DNA of 64,000 bases from Leucobacter celer subsp. astrifaciens (GTDB taxonomy: Bacteria; Actinomycetota; Actinomycetes; Actinomycetales; Microbacteriaceae): assembly GCF_001273835.1 (NCBI RefSeq), contig NZ_JHEI01000141.1, forward strand, positions 1 through 64,000. Reading direction: 5' to 3'. The notes under the pieces are model-generated. The model searched no databases, had not been told where the DNA came from, and saw only the letters and a program-made list of their open reading frames with translations. Positions 29,262 through 37,847 of the stretch are shown here, piece by piece (position 1 is the first letter of the stretch; each line of letters starts with the position of its first letter). The position numbers and the translations under genes are program-made.

Positions 29262-30266
29262 ATGGATGCCCCATCCCTGCTGCCGGAGCGCTCTCCGCCC
29301 GAAACCCGTACGATCGGGCTCGGCCTCGCGGCTCGGCGCGCGTTCGGCGCGCTGCTCCCGCTGCTCGACGACCCGGAGCTGCGGGATCTGCTCGTCCAGG
29401 TGCGCGGCGGCGAGGGATCCCTCTGGATCGACCGGGGCGGGCGCATGCAGCCGGTGCCCGGCTGGCGCGCAGCACCCGAGGCGGTGCATCGCATGGCCAC
29501 CGAGCTCATCGCGGCCGGCGGGCGTCATCTCGACGAGCTGCAGCCCTGCGCAGACGTGCGTCTGGGGGACGGGATCCGGGTGCACGCCGTGCTCCCGCCC
29601 GTCGCGGCGTCGGGTGCTGCGGTGTCCATTCGCGTACCGAGGATCTCGCCGCCCGGCCTCGACGAACTCGTGGGGGCCGGGCTGTGCGATCGCAGCATGG
29701 CCGCTGCGCTGCGCGACGCGGTGCGCGCACGACGCAACCTGCTCGTGACGGGCGGGACGGGGAGCGGCAAGACCACCGTGCTCGCGGCACTGCTCGAGCT
29801 CGCACCGGCGCACGAGCGCATCCTGGTGATCGAGGACGTGAGCGAGTTGCGGCTGCGCCACCCGCACGTGGTCTGCCTCGAGGCGCGTCAGGCGAGCGCA
29901 GAAGGAGTGGGAGAGGTGACGCTCGACCGGCTGCTGCGCGAGGCGTTGCGCATGCGCCCTGACCGTATCGTGCTGGGTGAGTGCCGAGGCGCCGAGGTCT
30001 CGACCCTGCTCGGTGCGCTGAACACCGGGCACGACGGCAGCGCGGGCACGCTGCACGCGAGTCGGCTGGACGACGTGCCCGCGAGGCTCGAGGCGCTCGG
30101 GGCCCTGGCCGGTTGGAACGCCGAGGCGCTCGCGCGTCAGGCGGTGTCCGCTTTGCACGGTGTGGTCCACCTCGCGCGCGGGAGGACCGGTCCCCGCGTC
30201 ACCGCGGTCGGTCGGCTGGTCCTCACACCGGACGGGCTGCTCGGGATCGAGCGGGTGCGTCCGTGA
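29262..30266 (+). CDS. tadA: TadA/CpaF-type secretion ATPase
   Basis: Motor ATPase of a Tad-type pilus or secretion system. The 334-residue protein has the N-terminal CpaF-like domain ([20 protein letters not shown]), Walker [10 protein letters not shown] near residue 165, the Asp box [12 protein letters not shown], Walker [10 protein letters not shown] and the histidine motif GTLHAS. It is short because it lacks the long N-terminal extension of classical CpaF, as is common for the actinobacterial helicase/secretion-neighbourhood type. Its stop overlaps the GTG start of the next gene by GTGA. Confidence 0.9.
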   Translation: MDAPSLLPERSPPETRTIGLGLAARRAFGALLPLLDDPELRDLLVQVRGGEGSLWIDRGGRMQPVPGWRAAPEAVHRMATELIAAGGRHLDELQPCADVRLGDGIRVHAVLPPVAASGAAVSIRVPRISPPGLDELVGAGLCDRSMAAALRDAVRARRNLLVTGGTGSGKTTVLAALLELAPAHERILVIEDVSELRLRHPHVVCLEARQASAEGVGEVTLDRLLREALRMRPDRIVLGECRGAEVSTLLGALNTGHDGSAGTLHASRLDDVPARLEALGALAGWNAEALARQAVSALHGVVHLARGRTGPRVTAVGRLVLTPDGLLGIERVRP

Positions 30267-31273
30267 ACCGACGGAGCACGGCGAGCGGGTATCGAGATGG
30301 AGTGCCGGAGACGGTGGCGGTGGCGCGGTGGGGTGTCTTGGCGCGGTGGGGTGTCGTGACGCGGTCGCGCAGCGACCCCTCCACCGCGGGGCGGAGCGCG
30401 GCAGCGGAGAGCGCTTTGCGCTGCGCGGCTCTGCTGCGGGGAGGGGTCCCGCCGACACGGGTCTTCTCCGTGCTGGCGGAGGAGCCGCGGGCCGCGGGCT
30501 CCACGATCGAGGTCTCCGGGCGTGTGCAGCGGGGCGAGCCGGTAGCGGCCGCGATCGCGACGCTGAACGCCCCGGAGTGGCGGGTGCTGGCGGTGGCCTG
30601 GAGCCTGGCCGAGGAGAGCGGTGCTCCCCTCGCACCGGCGCTCGATCGCATCGGCGCCGCGCTGCGCGCGCTCGAGCGGTTGCGCGAGCGCCGGACGGTG
30701 CTGCTCGCGGGCCCCCGAGCCACGGTGCGGCTGGTGTCTGCGCTGCCGCCGCTCGCACTCATGCTCGGCTGGCTGCTGGGCTTCGATCCGTTCCCGGTGC
30801 TGCTGAGCCCGGTCGGCGCCGTGCTGCTGCCGGCCGGTGCCGCACTGCTGCTCGCGGGAATCGCCTGGGGGCGGGCGCTGCGTCGCCGAGTCGAGCAGAC
30901 GGACCGCGTGGTCGGGATGGAACTCGAACTGGTGTGGATCGCGCTCAGTGGCGGCGCGCACCCCCATGCTGCGTCACGGCGGACGGTCGACTGCGTCGAT
31001 CGATTCGGCGCCGAATGGGTGCCGTTCGACGGCTTCCTGCGCGACCGGACCCTCCGCGCCGTCATCGGATCGGCGGAGCGCACCGGGACCCCGCTCGGAC
31101 CGATGCTGATCGAAGAAGCCGCCTCCGTCCGGGTTCGTGCGGAGGCGGATCTGGAACGCTCGGCCGAGCGACTGGGCGTGCGGGTACTGATCCCGCTGGG
31201 CGTCTGCGTGCTGCCGTCGTTCATCGTGCTCGGGGTGGTGCCGGTGCTCGTCTCCATGCTCGGGGGTGCCTGA
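30263..31273 (+). CDS. TadB/TadC-like membrane platform protein (T2SF domain)
   Basis: A 336-residue membrane protein. After an Arg-rich N-terminus it has a type II secretion F-like domain (AAESALRCAALLRGGVPPTRVFSVLA), two adjacent membrane segments (LVSALPPLALMLGWLLGF and LLSPVGAVLLPAGAALLLAGIAWG), a second F-like cytoplasmic part, and a C-terminal segment GVRVLIPLGVCVLPSFIVLGVVPVLV. One gene seems to combine the parts usually split between TadB and TadC. It is coupled to tadA by GTGA overlap. Confidence 0.82.
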   Translation: MNRRSTASGYRDGVPETVAVARWGVLARWGVVTRSRSDPSTAGRSAAAESALRCAALLRGGVPPTRVFSVLAEEPRAAGSTIEVSGRVQRGEPVAAAIATLNAPEWRVLAVAWSLAEESGAPLAPALDRIGAALRALERLRERRTVLLAGPRATVRLVSALPPLALMLGWLLGFDPFPVLLSPVGAVLLPAGAALLLAGIAWGRALRRRVEQTDRVVGMELELVWIALSGGAHPHAASRRTVDCVDRFGAEWVPFDGFLRDRTLRAVIGSAERTGTPLGPMLIEEAASVRVRAEADLERSAERLGVRVLIPLGVCVLPSFIVLGVVPVLVSMLGGA

Positions 31274-31291
31274 TTCAGGAGGAGGCGGGCG

Positions 31292-31444
31292 ATGCGTGCC
31301 TTCGCCCACAGTCCCGGCGAACACACGCGTCCCTGCCTCTTCTCCACAGATTGCCCTGAACCGGCCGACCGGCGCCGCCCCGACCGCAGGATGGAAGGAC
31401 CGGCGCACGCCGGGAGCCGTGCCCGACGGAGGGAATCCTCGTGA
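31292..31444 (+). CDS. Possible 50-residue protein in the Tad operon
   Basis: ATG 31292 follows AGGAGGAGG closely and opens a 50-codon frame whose TGA overlaps the GTG of the next gene (GTGA). The product would be Arg/Pro-rich (MRAFAHSPGEHTRPCLF...) with two cysteines and no membrane segment. It resembles nothing I know. The strong ribosome binding site and overlap favour translation; composition is neutral. It may be a leader peptide that couples translation into the pilin-like gene. Confidence 0.3.
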   Translation: MRAFAHSPGEHTRPCLFSTDCPEPADRRRPDRRMEGPAHAGSRARRRESS

Positions 31445-31899
31445 ACATCAGACTCGAGCTCGTGTCAGACCGCGGTGCGGTGCACCCGCCGCCCGGAGCG
31501 CAAGGGCGGGCTGCCGGCGATGAGCCGGTCGCGCCGGTCAAGCAGGTCGGGCCGATCGAGCAGGTCGGGCCGATCGAGCAGGTCGATCTGATCGAGCAGG
31601 TCGGGCCGATCGAGCAGGTCGATCTGATCGAGCAGGTCGGGCCGGCCGATCCGATCGAGCCGATCGTGCCGATCGCACCCGGCAGCGAGATCGCCTTTTC
31701 GACGCCCTCGCGCCGGTGGGCGGCGACGCGCCTCCGGCGGCTGCTCGACGACGAACGCGGAGCGGTCACCGCCGAATATGCCATCGTGATCCTGGCTGCG
31801 GTGGCGTTCGCCGGGCTGCTCGTCGCGATCATGCGGTCGGAGGAGATCCGTGCGATGCTCGTGCGACTGGTCGAGAATGCGCTGGGCGCCGGCGGGTGA
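31441..31899 (+). CDS. DUF4244-type Flp-pilin-like protein with a repeat-bearing N-terminus
   Basis: The C-terminal half, DDERGAVTAEYAIVILAAVAFAGLL plus MRSEEIRAMLVRLVENA, is the DUF4244 pattern: a short polar leader, a Glu at +5-like position and one hydrophobic helix, as in Flp/Tad pilins. The N-terminal 75 residues are unusual, with six near-identical hexapeptide repeats of the type QVGPIE/QVDLIE encoded by 18-bp units. GTG 31441 has GGAGGGAA upstream; starting later would remove the repeats but no better site is seen. Total length 152. Probably a surface fibre or pseudopilin subunit. Confidence 0.8.
   Translation: MNIRLELVSDRGAVHPPPGAQGRAAGDEPVAPVKQVGPIEQVGPIEQVDLIEQVGPIEQVDLIEQVGPADPIEPIVPIAPGSEIAFSTPSRRWAATRLRRLLDDERGAVTAEYAIVILAAVAFAGLLVAIMRSEEIRAMLVRLVENALGAGG
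31543..31650 (+). repeat. Six tandem 18-bp units inside the DUF4244 gene
   Basis: Units start at 31543, 31561, 31579, 31597, 31615 and 31633. Units 1, 2 and 4 read CAGGTCGGGCCGATCGAG; units 3 and 5 read CAGGTCGATCTGATCGAG; unit 6 diverges at its 3' end. The length is a multiple of three, so copy-number change keeps the frame. Confidence 0.9.
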
Positions 31900-32374
31900 G
31901 AGCGGAGCGCAGCACGCGCCCGGCAGCGCGGTCGCCGGGCGTCGACGCGGGGTTCGAACGGATGACCAGGGTGCCGTCACCGCCGAGTTCGCGATCGTGA
32001 TGCCGGCGATCCTCGTCGTGCTCGGTCTCACCGTCGGCGGCATCCTCATCTCCGCGCACCGCATCGCCCTGGTGTCGCTCGCGGCGCAGGTCGCACGGCT
32101 CGAGGCCCGCGGCGACGGCGATCTCGCGGCGTCCGCGTTGGCGGAGTGGAAGGCATCGTCCGTGGAGATCGGCCGCAGTCGGCACGGCGGGCTGCACTGC
32201 GTCACGCTGCGTTCCCATCCCGGTGGCGGCCTGCTTGCCGGAATCGGCATCGAGGCGCTCTCGTGCGCGGCGATCAGCGGCGAAGGGGTCGCCGACGGCG
32301 TGCCGGGAGATAGGGCGGTCGACGGGGGCTCGGTCGGTGAAGCGCCCGTCCGGAGCGAGGAGAAGGCGGGATGA
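31877..32374 (+). CDS. TadE-like pseudopilin
   Basis: A TadE-family protein with the signature DQGAVTAEFAIVMPAILVVLGLTVGG, in which a short polar stretch precedes a single hydrophobic helix; the rest faces outside. The best start is ATG 31877, which overlaps the end of the DUF4244 gene by 23 nt and gives 165 residues with a basic tail before the prepilin-like motif. Two cysteines (about 117 and 135) could form a disulfide. The stop overlaps the next start by ATGA. Confidence 0.8.
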   Translation: MRWAPAGESGAQHAPGSAVAGRRRGVRTDDQGAVTAEFAIVMPAILVVLGLTVGGILISAHRIALVSLAAQVARLEARGDGDLAASALAEWKASSVEIGRSRHGGLHCVTLRSHPGGGLLAGIGIEALSCAAISGEGVADGVPGDRAVDGGSVGEAPVRSEEKAG

Positions 32375-33171
32375 GCGCCCCTGCACTGCTCGCCTGCGCG
32401 GGTGCGGCGTTCTGCCTCGCGCTGCCGGTGATCGTCGCGTCGTCTCAGATCGAAGCCGAGCATCGGGTCGCGGCGGCCGCCGACGCCGCGGCGATCGCCG
32501 CGGCCGACGCGCTCGGCGGGTGGATCGATGCGGAGCCGTGCGAGGTCGCTCACGAGGTCGTCGCCGCGCTCGAAGCGCGGCTGCTGCGCTGCCTGACCGA
32601 TGCCGTGTACGCCGAGGCTCGGGTGGAGGTGGAGCTCACCGCGCCACTCGGGGTGGCCGAGGCCGCGGCTCGTGCCGGACCGGGTGCGGCCTCCGGGGTG
32701 GACGCCGCCCCGGACGGACCCGTGGGGTCGAACGGCTGGGCGTGGCCGTCCGATGCACGGGCGGTCTCGCAGGGTTTCCACGACGGATTGTCCATCGACC
32801 TGGCGGTCACGGGCGAGGGCGCGCTCTACGCGCCCTACGCCGGAGTGGTGGTGCTGGCCGGCCCCGATGGCGGTGGTGTACCCGAACCGTGTCTCGCTCA
32901 GCCGGAATGGTGGCGCGGCCCCAACTTCTCGGTCGTGATCCGTCACGAGTACCGCGAACGGGTGCTCTACAGCTCCCACAACCACGTCGCACCCGCGTCG
33001 CCGCAGCGTTTCGGCCTGACCCCCGGAAGCCGGGTGCGGGCGGGGCAGCGCGTCGCCACCGCGGGCATGAGCGGCTGCACCTCGGGCCCGCACACGCACT
33101 TCACCCTCTCGTCGAGCCCGGTGAACGCGCACCCCGACATCGACCCGTTCGCGTACATCGGGCCGCCCTGA
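32371..33171 (+). CDS. Rv3654c/TadE-like protein fused to an M23-like peptidase domain
   Basis: The N-terminal 100 residues (LLACAGAAFCLALPVIVASS then HRVAAAADAAAIAAADAL) match the Rv3654c-like TadE/TadG proteins that end actinobacterial Tad loci. Residues 120-266 resemble an M23 (LytM) peptidase: GFHDGLSIDLAV, ALYAPYAGVVVLAG, VLYSSHNHV, and GCTSGPHTHF with the HxH zinc motif (His241, His243). The Asp expected four residues after the first zinc His137 is Ser141; an Asp is at 143. The enzyme may therefore be altered or inactive. The fusion would place a wall-binding or wall-cutting domain on a secretion component. Confidence 0.8.
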   Translation: MSAPALLACAGAAFCLALPVIVASSQIEAEHRVAAAADAAAIAAADALGGWIDAEPCEVAHEVVAALEARLLRCLTDAVYAEARVEVELTAPLGVAEAAARAGPGAASGVDAAPDGPVGSNGWAWPSDARAVSQGFHDGLSIDLAVTGEGALYAPYAGVVVLAGPDGGGVPEPCLAQPEWWRGPNFSVVIRHEYRERVLYSSHNHVAPASPQRFGLTPGSRVRAGQRVATAGMSGCTSGPHTHFTLSSSPVNAHPDIDPFAYIGPP

Positions 33172-33342
33172 ACAGCCGCGCGGCTTGGCCCTAGTATTTA
33201 CAGGAGGCACTGCGCCCCGGGCGCGGAGCAGTTCCTGCCCGATGGTGGATTCTCACACGAGAGTGTGTATCGTGTCGGTGCAGAGCGGTCGTCCGCGTTG
33301 AGGGACCCGTATCGCAGAGCTCGAAGCGAATGAAGGAGACCC

Positions 33343-36186
33343 GTGGCGGGTACGAAGAAACTCGTGATCGTCGAGTCGCCGACCAAGGCGAAGACGATCG
33401 GCGGTTACCTGGGAGATGATTACGAGGTCATCGCGTCGGTCGGTCATGTCCGCGACCTCGCAGAGCCCTCGGAACTGCCGAGCGACCTCAAGAAGGGACC
33501 GTTCGGCAGGTTCGCGGTCGACGTCGAGAACGACTTCGCGCCCTACTACGTGGTCAACGACAATAAGAAGAAGACCGTTGCCGAACTCAAGCGGGCCCTG
33601 AAGGGAGCGGACGAGCTCTGGCTCGCCACGGATGAGGACCGCGAGGGCGAGGCCATCGCGTGGCACCTGCTCGAGGTGCTGAAGCCCAAGGTGCCCGTGC
33701 GCCGCATGGTGTTCCACGAGATCACCAAGGAGGCGATCGAGCAGGCGAAGCAGAACACGCGCGATCTCGACATCGCGCTGGTGGATGCGCAGGAGACCCG
33801 CAGGATCCTCGACCGTCTGTACGGCTACGACATCTCACCCGTGCTCTGGCGCAAGGTCGCGCCGAAGCTGTCGGCCGGCCGGGTGCAGTCGGCGGCGACA
33901 CGTCTCGTCGTCGACCGGGAGCGCGAGCGGCAGGCCTTCCGCTCCGCCGAGTACTGGGACCTGAGCGCCCGCTTCTGCCCGGCGTCCGACGCGGTCGACA
34001 CGACCGCGTTCGAGGCCAAGCTGGTGCGTCTCGACTCGCAGCGCCTCGCCACCGGCGGCGACTTCGGCGACGACGGTGATCTCACGGCCAGAGCGGCGAA
34101 GGCCGGCGTGATCCGGCTCGAGCAGCAGCGAGCAGAGGCCCTCGCCGCACAGCTCTCGAGCGGCGTCTCCGCCGAGGTGCGCTCCGTCGAGACGAAGCCG
34201 CACACCCGTCGCCCCGCGGCGCCCTTCACCACCTCCACGCTGCAGCAGGAGGCCTCGCGCAAGCTGCGCTACAGCTCGCGGCAGACCATGTCGTTCGCGC
34301 AGTCGCTGTACGAGAACGGCTACATCACCTATATGCGTACCGACTCGCCCACGCTCTCGAAGCAGGCGGTCCAGGCGGCCCGCTCCCAGGCCGCGGAGCT
34401 CTACGGCGCCCAGACGCTGCCCGAGAAGCCCCGCGTCTACACGGGCAAGTCGAAAGGCGCGCAGGAGGCCCACGAGGCCATCCGCCCCGCCGGCGACACC
34501 TTCCAGCGTCCCAGCGCGCTCAAGGGAAAGCTCTCCCAGGGAGAGTACGCACTGTACGAGCTGATCTGGAAGCGCACCGTCGCCAGCCAGATGGCCGACG
34601 CCAAGGGCTCCACCGACACGGTCACCCTGGCCGTTTCCGTCTCCGAACCCGGCTCGGCGGCCCCCACCGCCGCCGAGTTCACCGCGAGCGGCACCGTCAT
34701 CACGTTCCCCGGGTTCCTGCTCGCCTACGAAGAGGGACGGGACGAGAAGCGCGGCGACAGCGACAAGGCCGGTGGAGACCAGAACGTCTCGCTGCCGCAG
34801 CTCGCCTCGGGTCAGCGCCTCGGAATCGAGGATCCCGAGGCCAAGGGGCACGAGACGAGCCCCCCGCCCCGCTACACGGAGGCCAGCCTCACCAAGCGGC
34901 TCGAAGAGCTCGGTATCGGGCGCCCCTCGACCTACGCGGCGATCATCAGCACCATCATGGACCGCGGTTACGTGGCCAAGAAGGGGCAGGCGCTCGTACC
35001 GAGCTGGATCGCCTTCTCGGTGGTGCGACTGCTCGAGGAGCACTTCAGCGAACTGGTCGATTACGACTTCACCGCCGAGATGGAGAACGACCTCGACCGC
35101 ATCGCGGCCGGCGAGGAGGCTCGCGGCAAATGGCTGGGAGAGTTCTACTTCGGCACCGACAGCCACCCCGGCCTGCGCGGTGTGGTTGACAACCTCGGCG
35201 AGATCGACGCACGTGCGATCAACACGATCAGGATCGACGACGAGATCTCGCTGCGCAACGGCAAGTACGGTCCGTACCTCGAGGTGTTCGATGAGAAGTG
35301 CGAGGTGGGCGATGACGGGGTGCTCAAGCCCCGCAGCGTCAACATCCCCGACGGAATGGCTCCCGACGAGCTGACGCCCGCGAAGGCTCACGAGCTCGCA
35401 GACGCCGAGCCCGCCGAGGACCGGGTGGTCGGGCTGCACCCCCTGACGGGGAAGCGCATTATCGCGAAGAACGGACGTTTCGGTCCCTACGTCACCGAGC
35501 TGCCCGACGAGGGGGAGGAACTGCCGAAGGGGCAGAAGCCTCGCACCGCGTCGCTCTTCAAGAGCATGGATCCCGCGACCATCGACCTGGATGTCGCCGT
35601 CGCCCTGCTCGACCTGCCGCGGGTGGTCGGGGTCGACCCCGAGTCGAACGCGGAGATCACGGCGCAGAACGGCCGCTACGGCCCGTACCTCAAGAAGGGC
35701 ACGGACACCCGCTCGCTGCCGGGCGAGGATGCGATCTTCTCGATCGATCTCGCCGGCGCGCAGGAGCTCTTCGCGCAGCCGAAGTACGGCGCCCGGAAGG
35801 CTTCGAGCGCGCTGAAGGAGTTCGACGCGGACCCCGTGAGCGGCAAGCCGGTGCGCGTGCGCGACGGTCGCTTCGGCCCGTACGTCACCGACGGCGAGAC
35901 CAACGCGACCATCCCCCGTGGCGACAGCGTCGAGGACATCACCTTCGAGCGAGCCATCGAACTGCTCGCCATCAAGCGAGCGAAGGGGCCGGCCAAGAAG
36001 AAGGCTCCCGCGCGCAAGACGGCGGCCAAGAAGGCCCCGGCCAAGAAGGCTCCGGCCAAGAAGGCCGCCGCGTCGGACGGAACCGCGAAGAAGGCGGTGG
36101 ATCCCGCGCGATCCGCCGCGGCCAAGAAAGCGGCGGAGACGCGCCGAGCGAATGCCGCGAAGAAGGCCGCAGAGTCCGCCGGTTGA
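33343..36186 (+). CDS. topA: DNA topoisomerase I
   Basis: Type IA topoisomerase that relaxes negative supercoils. The 947-residue protein has the TOPRIM domain (VIVESPTKAKTIGGYLG; TDEDREGEAIAWHLLE), the active-site tyrosine at about 330 in TYMRTDSPTLS, and topoisomerase repeats in the C-terminal half with recurring NGRYGPYL and DGRFGPYV. It ends in a Lys/Ala-rich tail of about 60 residues (repeats of AKKAPAKKAP), a known feature of actinobacterial TopA that binds DNA. GTG 33343 follows GAAGGAGA. topA next to the Tad locus is a conserved actinobacterial arrangement. Confidence 0.97.
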   Translation: MAGTKKLVIVESPTKAKTIGGYLGDDYEVIASVGHVRDLAEPSELPSDLKKGPFGRFAVDVENDFAPYYVVNDNKKKTVAELKRALKGADELWLATDEDREGEAIAWHLLEVLKPKVPVRRMVFHEITKEAIEQAKQNTRDLDIALVDAQETRRILDRLYGYDISPVLWRKVAPKLSAGRVQSAATRLVVDRERERQAFRSAEYWDLSARFCPASDAVDTTAFEAKLVRLDSQRLATGGDFGDDGDLTARAAKAGVIRLEQQRAEALAAQLSSGVSAEVRSVETKPHTRRPAAPFTTSTLQQEASRKLRYSSRQTMSFAQSLYENGYITYMRTDSPTLSKQAVQAARSQAAELYGAQTLPEKPRVYTGKSKGAQEAHEAIRPAGDTFQRPSALKGKLSQGEYALYELIWKRTVASQMADAKGSTDTVTLAVSVSEPGSAAPTAAEFTASGTVITFPGFLLAYEEGRDEKRGDSDKAGGDQNVSLPQLASGQRLGIEDPEAKGHETSPPPRYTEASLTKRLEELGIGRPSTYAAIISTIMDRGYVAKKGQALVPSWIAFSVVRLLEEHFSELVDYDFTAEMENDLDRIAAGEEARGKWLGEFYFGTDSHPGLRGVVDNLGEIDARAINTIRIDDEISLRNGKYGPYLEVFDEKCEVGDDGVLKPRSVNIPDGMAPDELTPAKAHELADAEPAEDRVVGLHPLTGKRIIAKNGRFGPYVTELPDEGEELPKGQKPRTASLFKSMDPATIDLDVAVALLDLPRVVGVDPESNAEITAQNGRYGPYLKKGTDTRSLPGEDAIFSIDLAGAQELFAQPKYGARKASSALKEFDADPVSGKPVRVRDGRFGPYVTDGETNATIPRGDSVEDITFERAIELLAIKRAKGPAKKKAPARKTAAKKAPAKKAPAKKAAASDGTAKKAVDPARSAAAKKAAETRRANAAKKAAESAG

Positions 36187-36266
36187 GCGGAGAGGGCGAA
36201 GCGAACGAAGCGCCGTGCTGAGCGTGCGCAGCGAGTCGAAGTATCGAAACCAAGGAGCGTGCGCCG

Positions 36267-36899
36267 ATGACCGGTCTCTTCATCACCTTCGAGGGCGGTG
36301 ACGGGGCGGGTAAGAGCACACAGGCCGAACTGCTCGGCGCATGGCTCGGGGAGCGCGGGCACGAAGTCGTGCGCACCCGCGAACCGGGCGGCACGCGCCT
36401 GGGGGCCGAGGTACGGCAGCTGCTGCTGCACGGGGGCGAAGCGATCGGGGACGTGGATCCCCGAGCCGAAGCCCTGCTCTACGCCGCCGACCGGGCGCAG
36501 CACGTCGCGAAGGTGGTCCGCCCGGCGCTCGAGCGCGGCGCGATCGTGGTGCAGGACCGCTACATCGACTCCTCGCTCGCCTACCAGGGGGCCGGCCGCG
36601 TGCTCGACCTCGCCGAGGTGCGCGGCATCAGCGAGTGGGCGGCCGGAGGGCTCTGGCCCGACCTCACGGTACTGCTCGACCTCGACCCGGACGCGGCCGC
36701 CGCGCGTCGACGCACTCGGGGCGGCGCGGCCGATCGCCTCGAGGCAGAAGCTGCGGAGTTCCACGCCGCCGTGAGGGGCGGCTTCCTGGCGCTCGCGCAG
36801 GAAGATCCCGATCGCTACCTCGTGCTCGACGCAGCGCAGCCTGCGGACGCCCTGAACGCGGCGATCCTCGCCCGCGTCGCCCCGCTCATCCGCAGCTGA
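36267..36899 (+). CDS. tmk: Thymidylate kinase
   Basis: Phosphorylates dTMP to dTDP. The 210-residue length is typical. P-loop FEGGDGAGKSTQAELL, the DR(Y/E) motif in VVQDRYIDSSLAYQGAGR, and TREPGGTRLG are present; the LID region is RRTRGGAADRLEAEA. It follows topA by 80 nt; the spacer holds only the degenerate GCGCAGCGAGTCGAAGT type sequence common in such genomes. AAGGAGCG precedes ATG 36267. Confidence 0.96.
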   Translation: MTGLFITFEGGDGAGKSTQAELLGAWLGERGHEVVRTREPGGTRLGAEVRQLLLHGGEAIGDVDPRAEALLYAADRAQHVAKVVRPALERGAIVVQDRYIDSSLAYQGAGRVLDLAEVRGISEWAAGGLWPDLTVLLDLDPDAAAARRRTRGGAADRLEAEAAEFHAAVRGGFLALAQEDPDRYLVLDAAQPADALNAAILARVAPLIRS

Positions 36900-36901
36900 G
36901 A

Positions 36902-37240
36902 ATGGGTGCGAGCATGGTCGTTCCGTACTGGAGCATGCCGCAGAACCGTGTGGGGCGGCTGCTCTGGATCGCGCTGACCGCGATCCTCGTGCTCGTGTTC
37001 GCGGCCCTCGGCATCGTGCTCTTCATCCGGGTGCTCACGGGCGCCGCTGAGGCCGACAGCGCGGGCGATGCCGTATGGCAGTGGATCGTCGTGCTGCTGT
37101 GCGCGCTCGGAGCGGTCGTGTTCGGCTGGCTGCTCGCCGACGGGCTGCGCACAGTTGCGCGCGAGCACGCCGAGCGACGCCGAATCGCGGATCAGCTGGC
37201 CGCCGCCGAGGCGCGGATCCGCGGCCTGCGAGGTCCCTGA
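36902..37240 (+). CDS. Small two-helix membrane protein
   Basis: Not recognised. The 112-residue product has two membrane segments (LLWIALTAILVLVFAALGIV and WIVVLLCALGAVVFGWLLA) and a charged C-terminal stretch EHAERRRIADQLAAAEARIR likely to form a short coiled coil in the cytosol. The ATG at 36902 is 2 nt after the tmk stop; ATG 36914 is an equally possible start. Coupling to tmk is likely from spacing. Confidence 0.65.
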   Translation: MGASMVVPYWSMPQNRVGRLLWIALTAILVLVFAALGIVLFIRVLTGAAEADSAGDAVWQWIVVLLCALGAVVFGWLLADGLRTVAREHAERRRIADQLAAAEARIRGLRGP

Positions 37241-37283
37241 CGCTGAGAGCGGTGGCCGCCGAGAGCTATGGCAGACTGACGGG

Positions 37284-37802
37284 ATGGACGCGCAATGGCT
37301 TGCCGAGACCTTCCCCCTGATGAGAGGCGGCGGAGCGTTCCTCGTCGCCATCGGCCTCGGTATCGTCGCGGGCTCGTTCGGATCGCGGAGATGGCGCACG
37401 GTGAACCTGATCATCGGCGCCGCGGTGGGCGTGCTGATCATGTCGATCGGCGGAGCGACCAAGCTGATCTTCGCAGGGCTGCCATCGCCGGCGGTCTGGC
37501 AGTGGGTCGTTCTCGGCGTCGCGTTCCTCGTCGAGGGCTATCTCGTGAGCGTCGTAGTGAGAAGATTCCCCGATGTCGAATCGAGAGAGTTCTGGATGTG
37601 GATGCTGTTCATCGTCGGCGCCCACTTCCTGATACTCGGTGCGAGCCACGGTCCGGTCTGCGCCGTCCTCGCCATCGTCTGCATGGTCAACGCGTACATC
37701 GGGCTGAAGTCCACCTCTATCGACTTCCGCGTGTTCTGGGGGATCGACGGTGCACTGAAGGTGCTCGGCGGAGCAGCCATGATCGCGCTCAGCCTCGCCT
37801 GA
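37284..37802 (+). CDS. Multi-pass membrane protein, unknown function
   Basis: A 172-residue protein with about six hydrophobic segments, for example GGAFLVAIGLGIVAGSFGS, LIIGAAVGVLIMSIGGA, WVVLGVAFLVEGYLVSVVV and FWMWMLFIVGAHFLILGAS. I do not recognise the family. ATG 37284 lies 6 nt after CAGACT, a possible poor -10 element, and has no ribosome binding site, so it may be leaderless. Its stop lies inside the terminator hairpin shared with purL. Confidence 0.65.
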   Translation: MDAQWLAETFPLMRGGGAFLVAIGLGIVAGSFGSRRWRTVNLIIGAAVGVLIMSIGGATKLIFAGLPSPAVWQWVVLGVAFLVEGYLVSVVVRRFPDVESREFWMWMLFIVGAHFLILGASHGPVCAVLAIVCMVNAYIGLKSTSIDFRVFWGIDGALKVLGGAAMIALSLA

Positions 37803-37841
37803 ACCCGGGCCGTACGGCCCCTCGGACTCAGGCGAGGCTGA
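37789..37841. terminator. Hairpin between convergent membrane gene and purL
   Basis: TCAGCCTCGCCTGA (37789-37802) pairs perfectly with TCAGGCGAGGCTGA (37828-37841). The loop contains GGGCCGTACGGCCC, itself a palindrome. The left arm includes the stop codon of the upstream gene; the right arm ends 6 nt from the purL stop. Confidence 0.65.
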
Positions 37842-37847
37842 TCGGGA

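Noticed and set aside
31543..31650. A CRISPR-like array
   Set aside because: The units are 18 bp, directly adjacent without spacers, and in frame within a coding sequence.
36187..36266. The GCGCAGCGAGTCGAAGT type sequence between topA and tmk as a new element
   Set aside because: Short sequences of this kind are common spacer filler in Microbacteriaceae, and no inverted or tandem structure is seen here.
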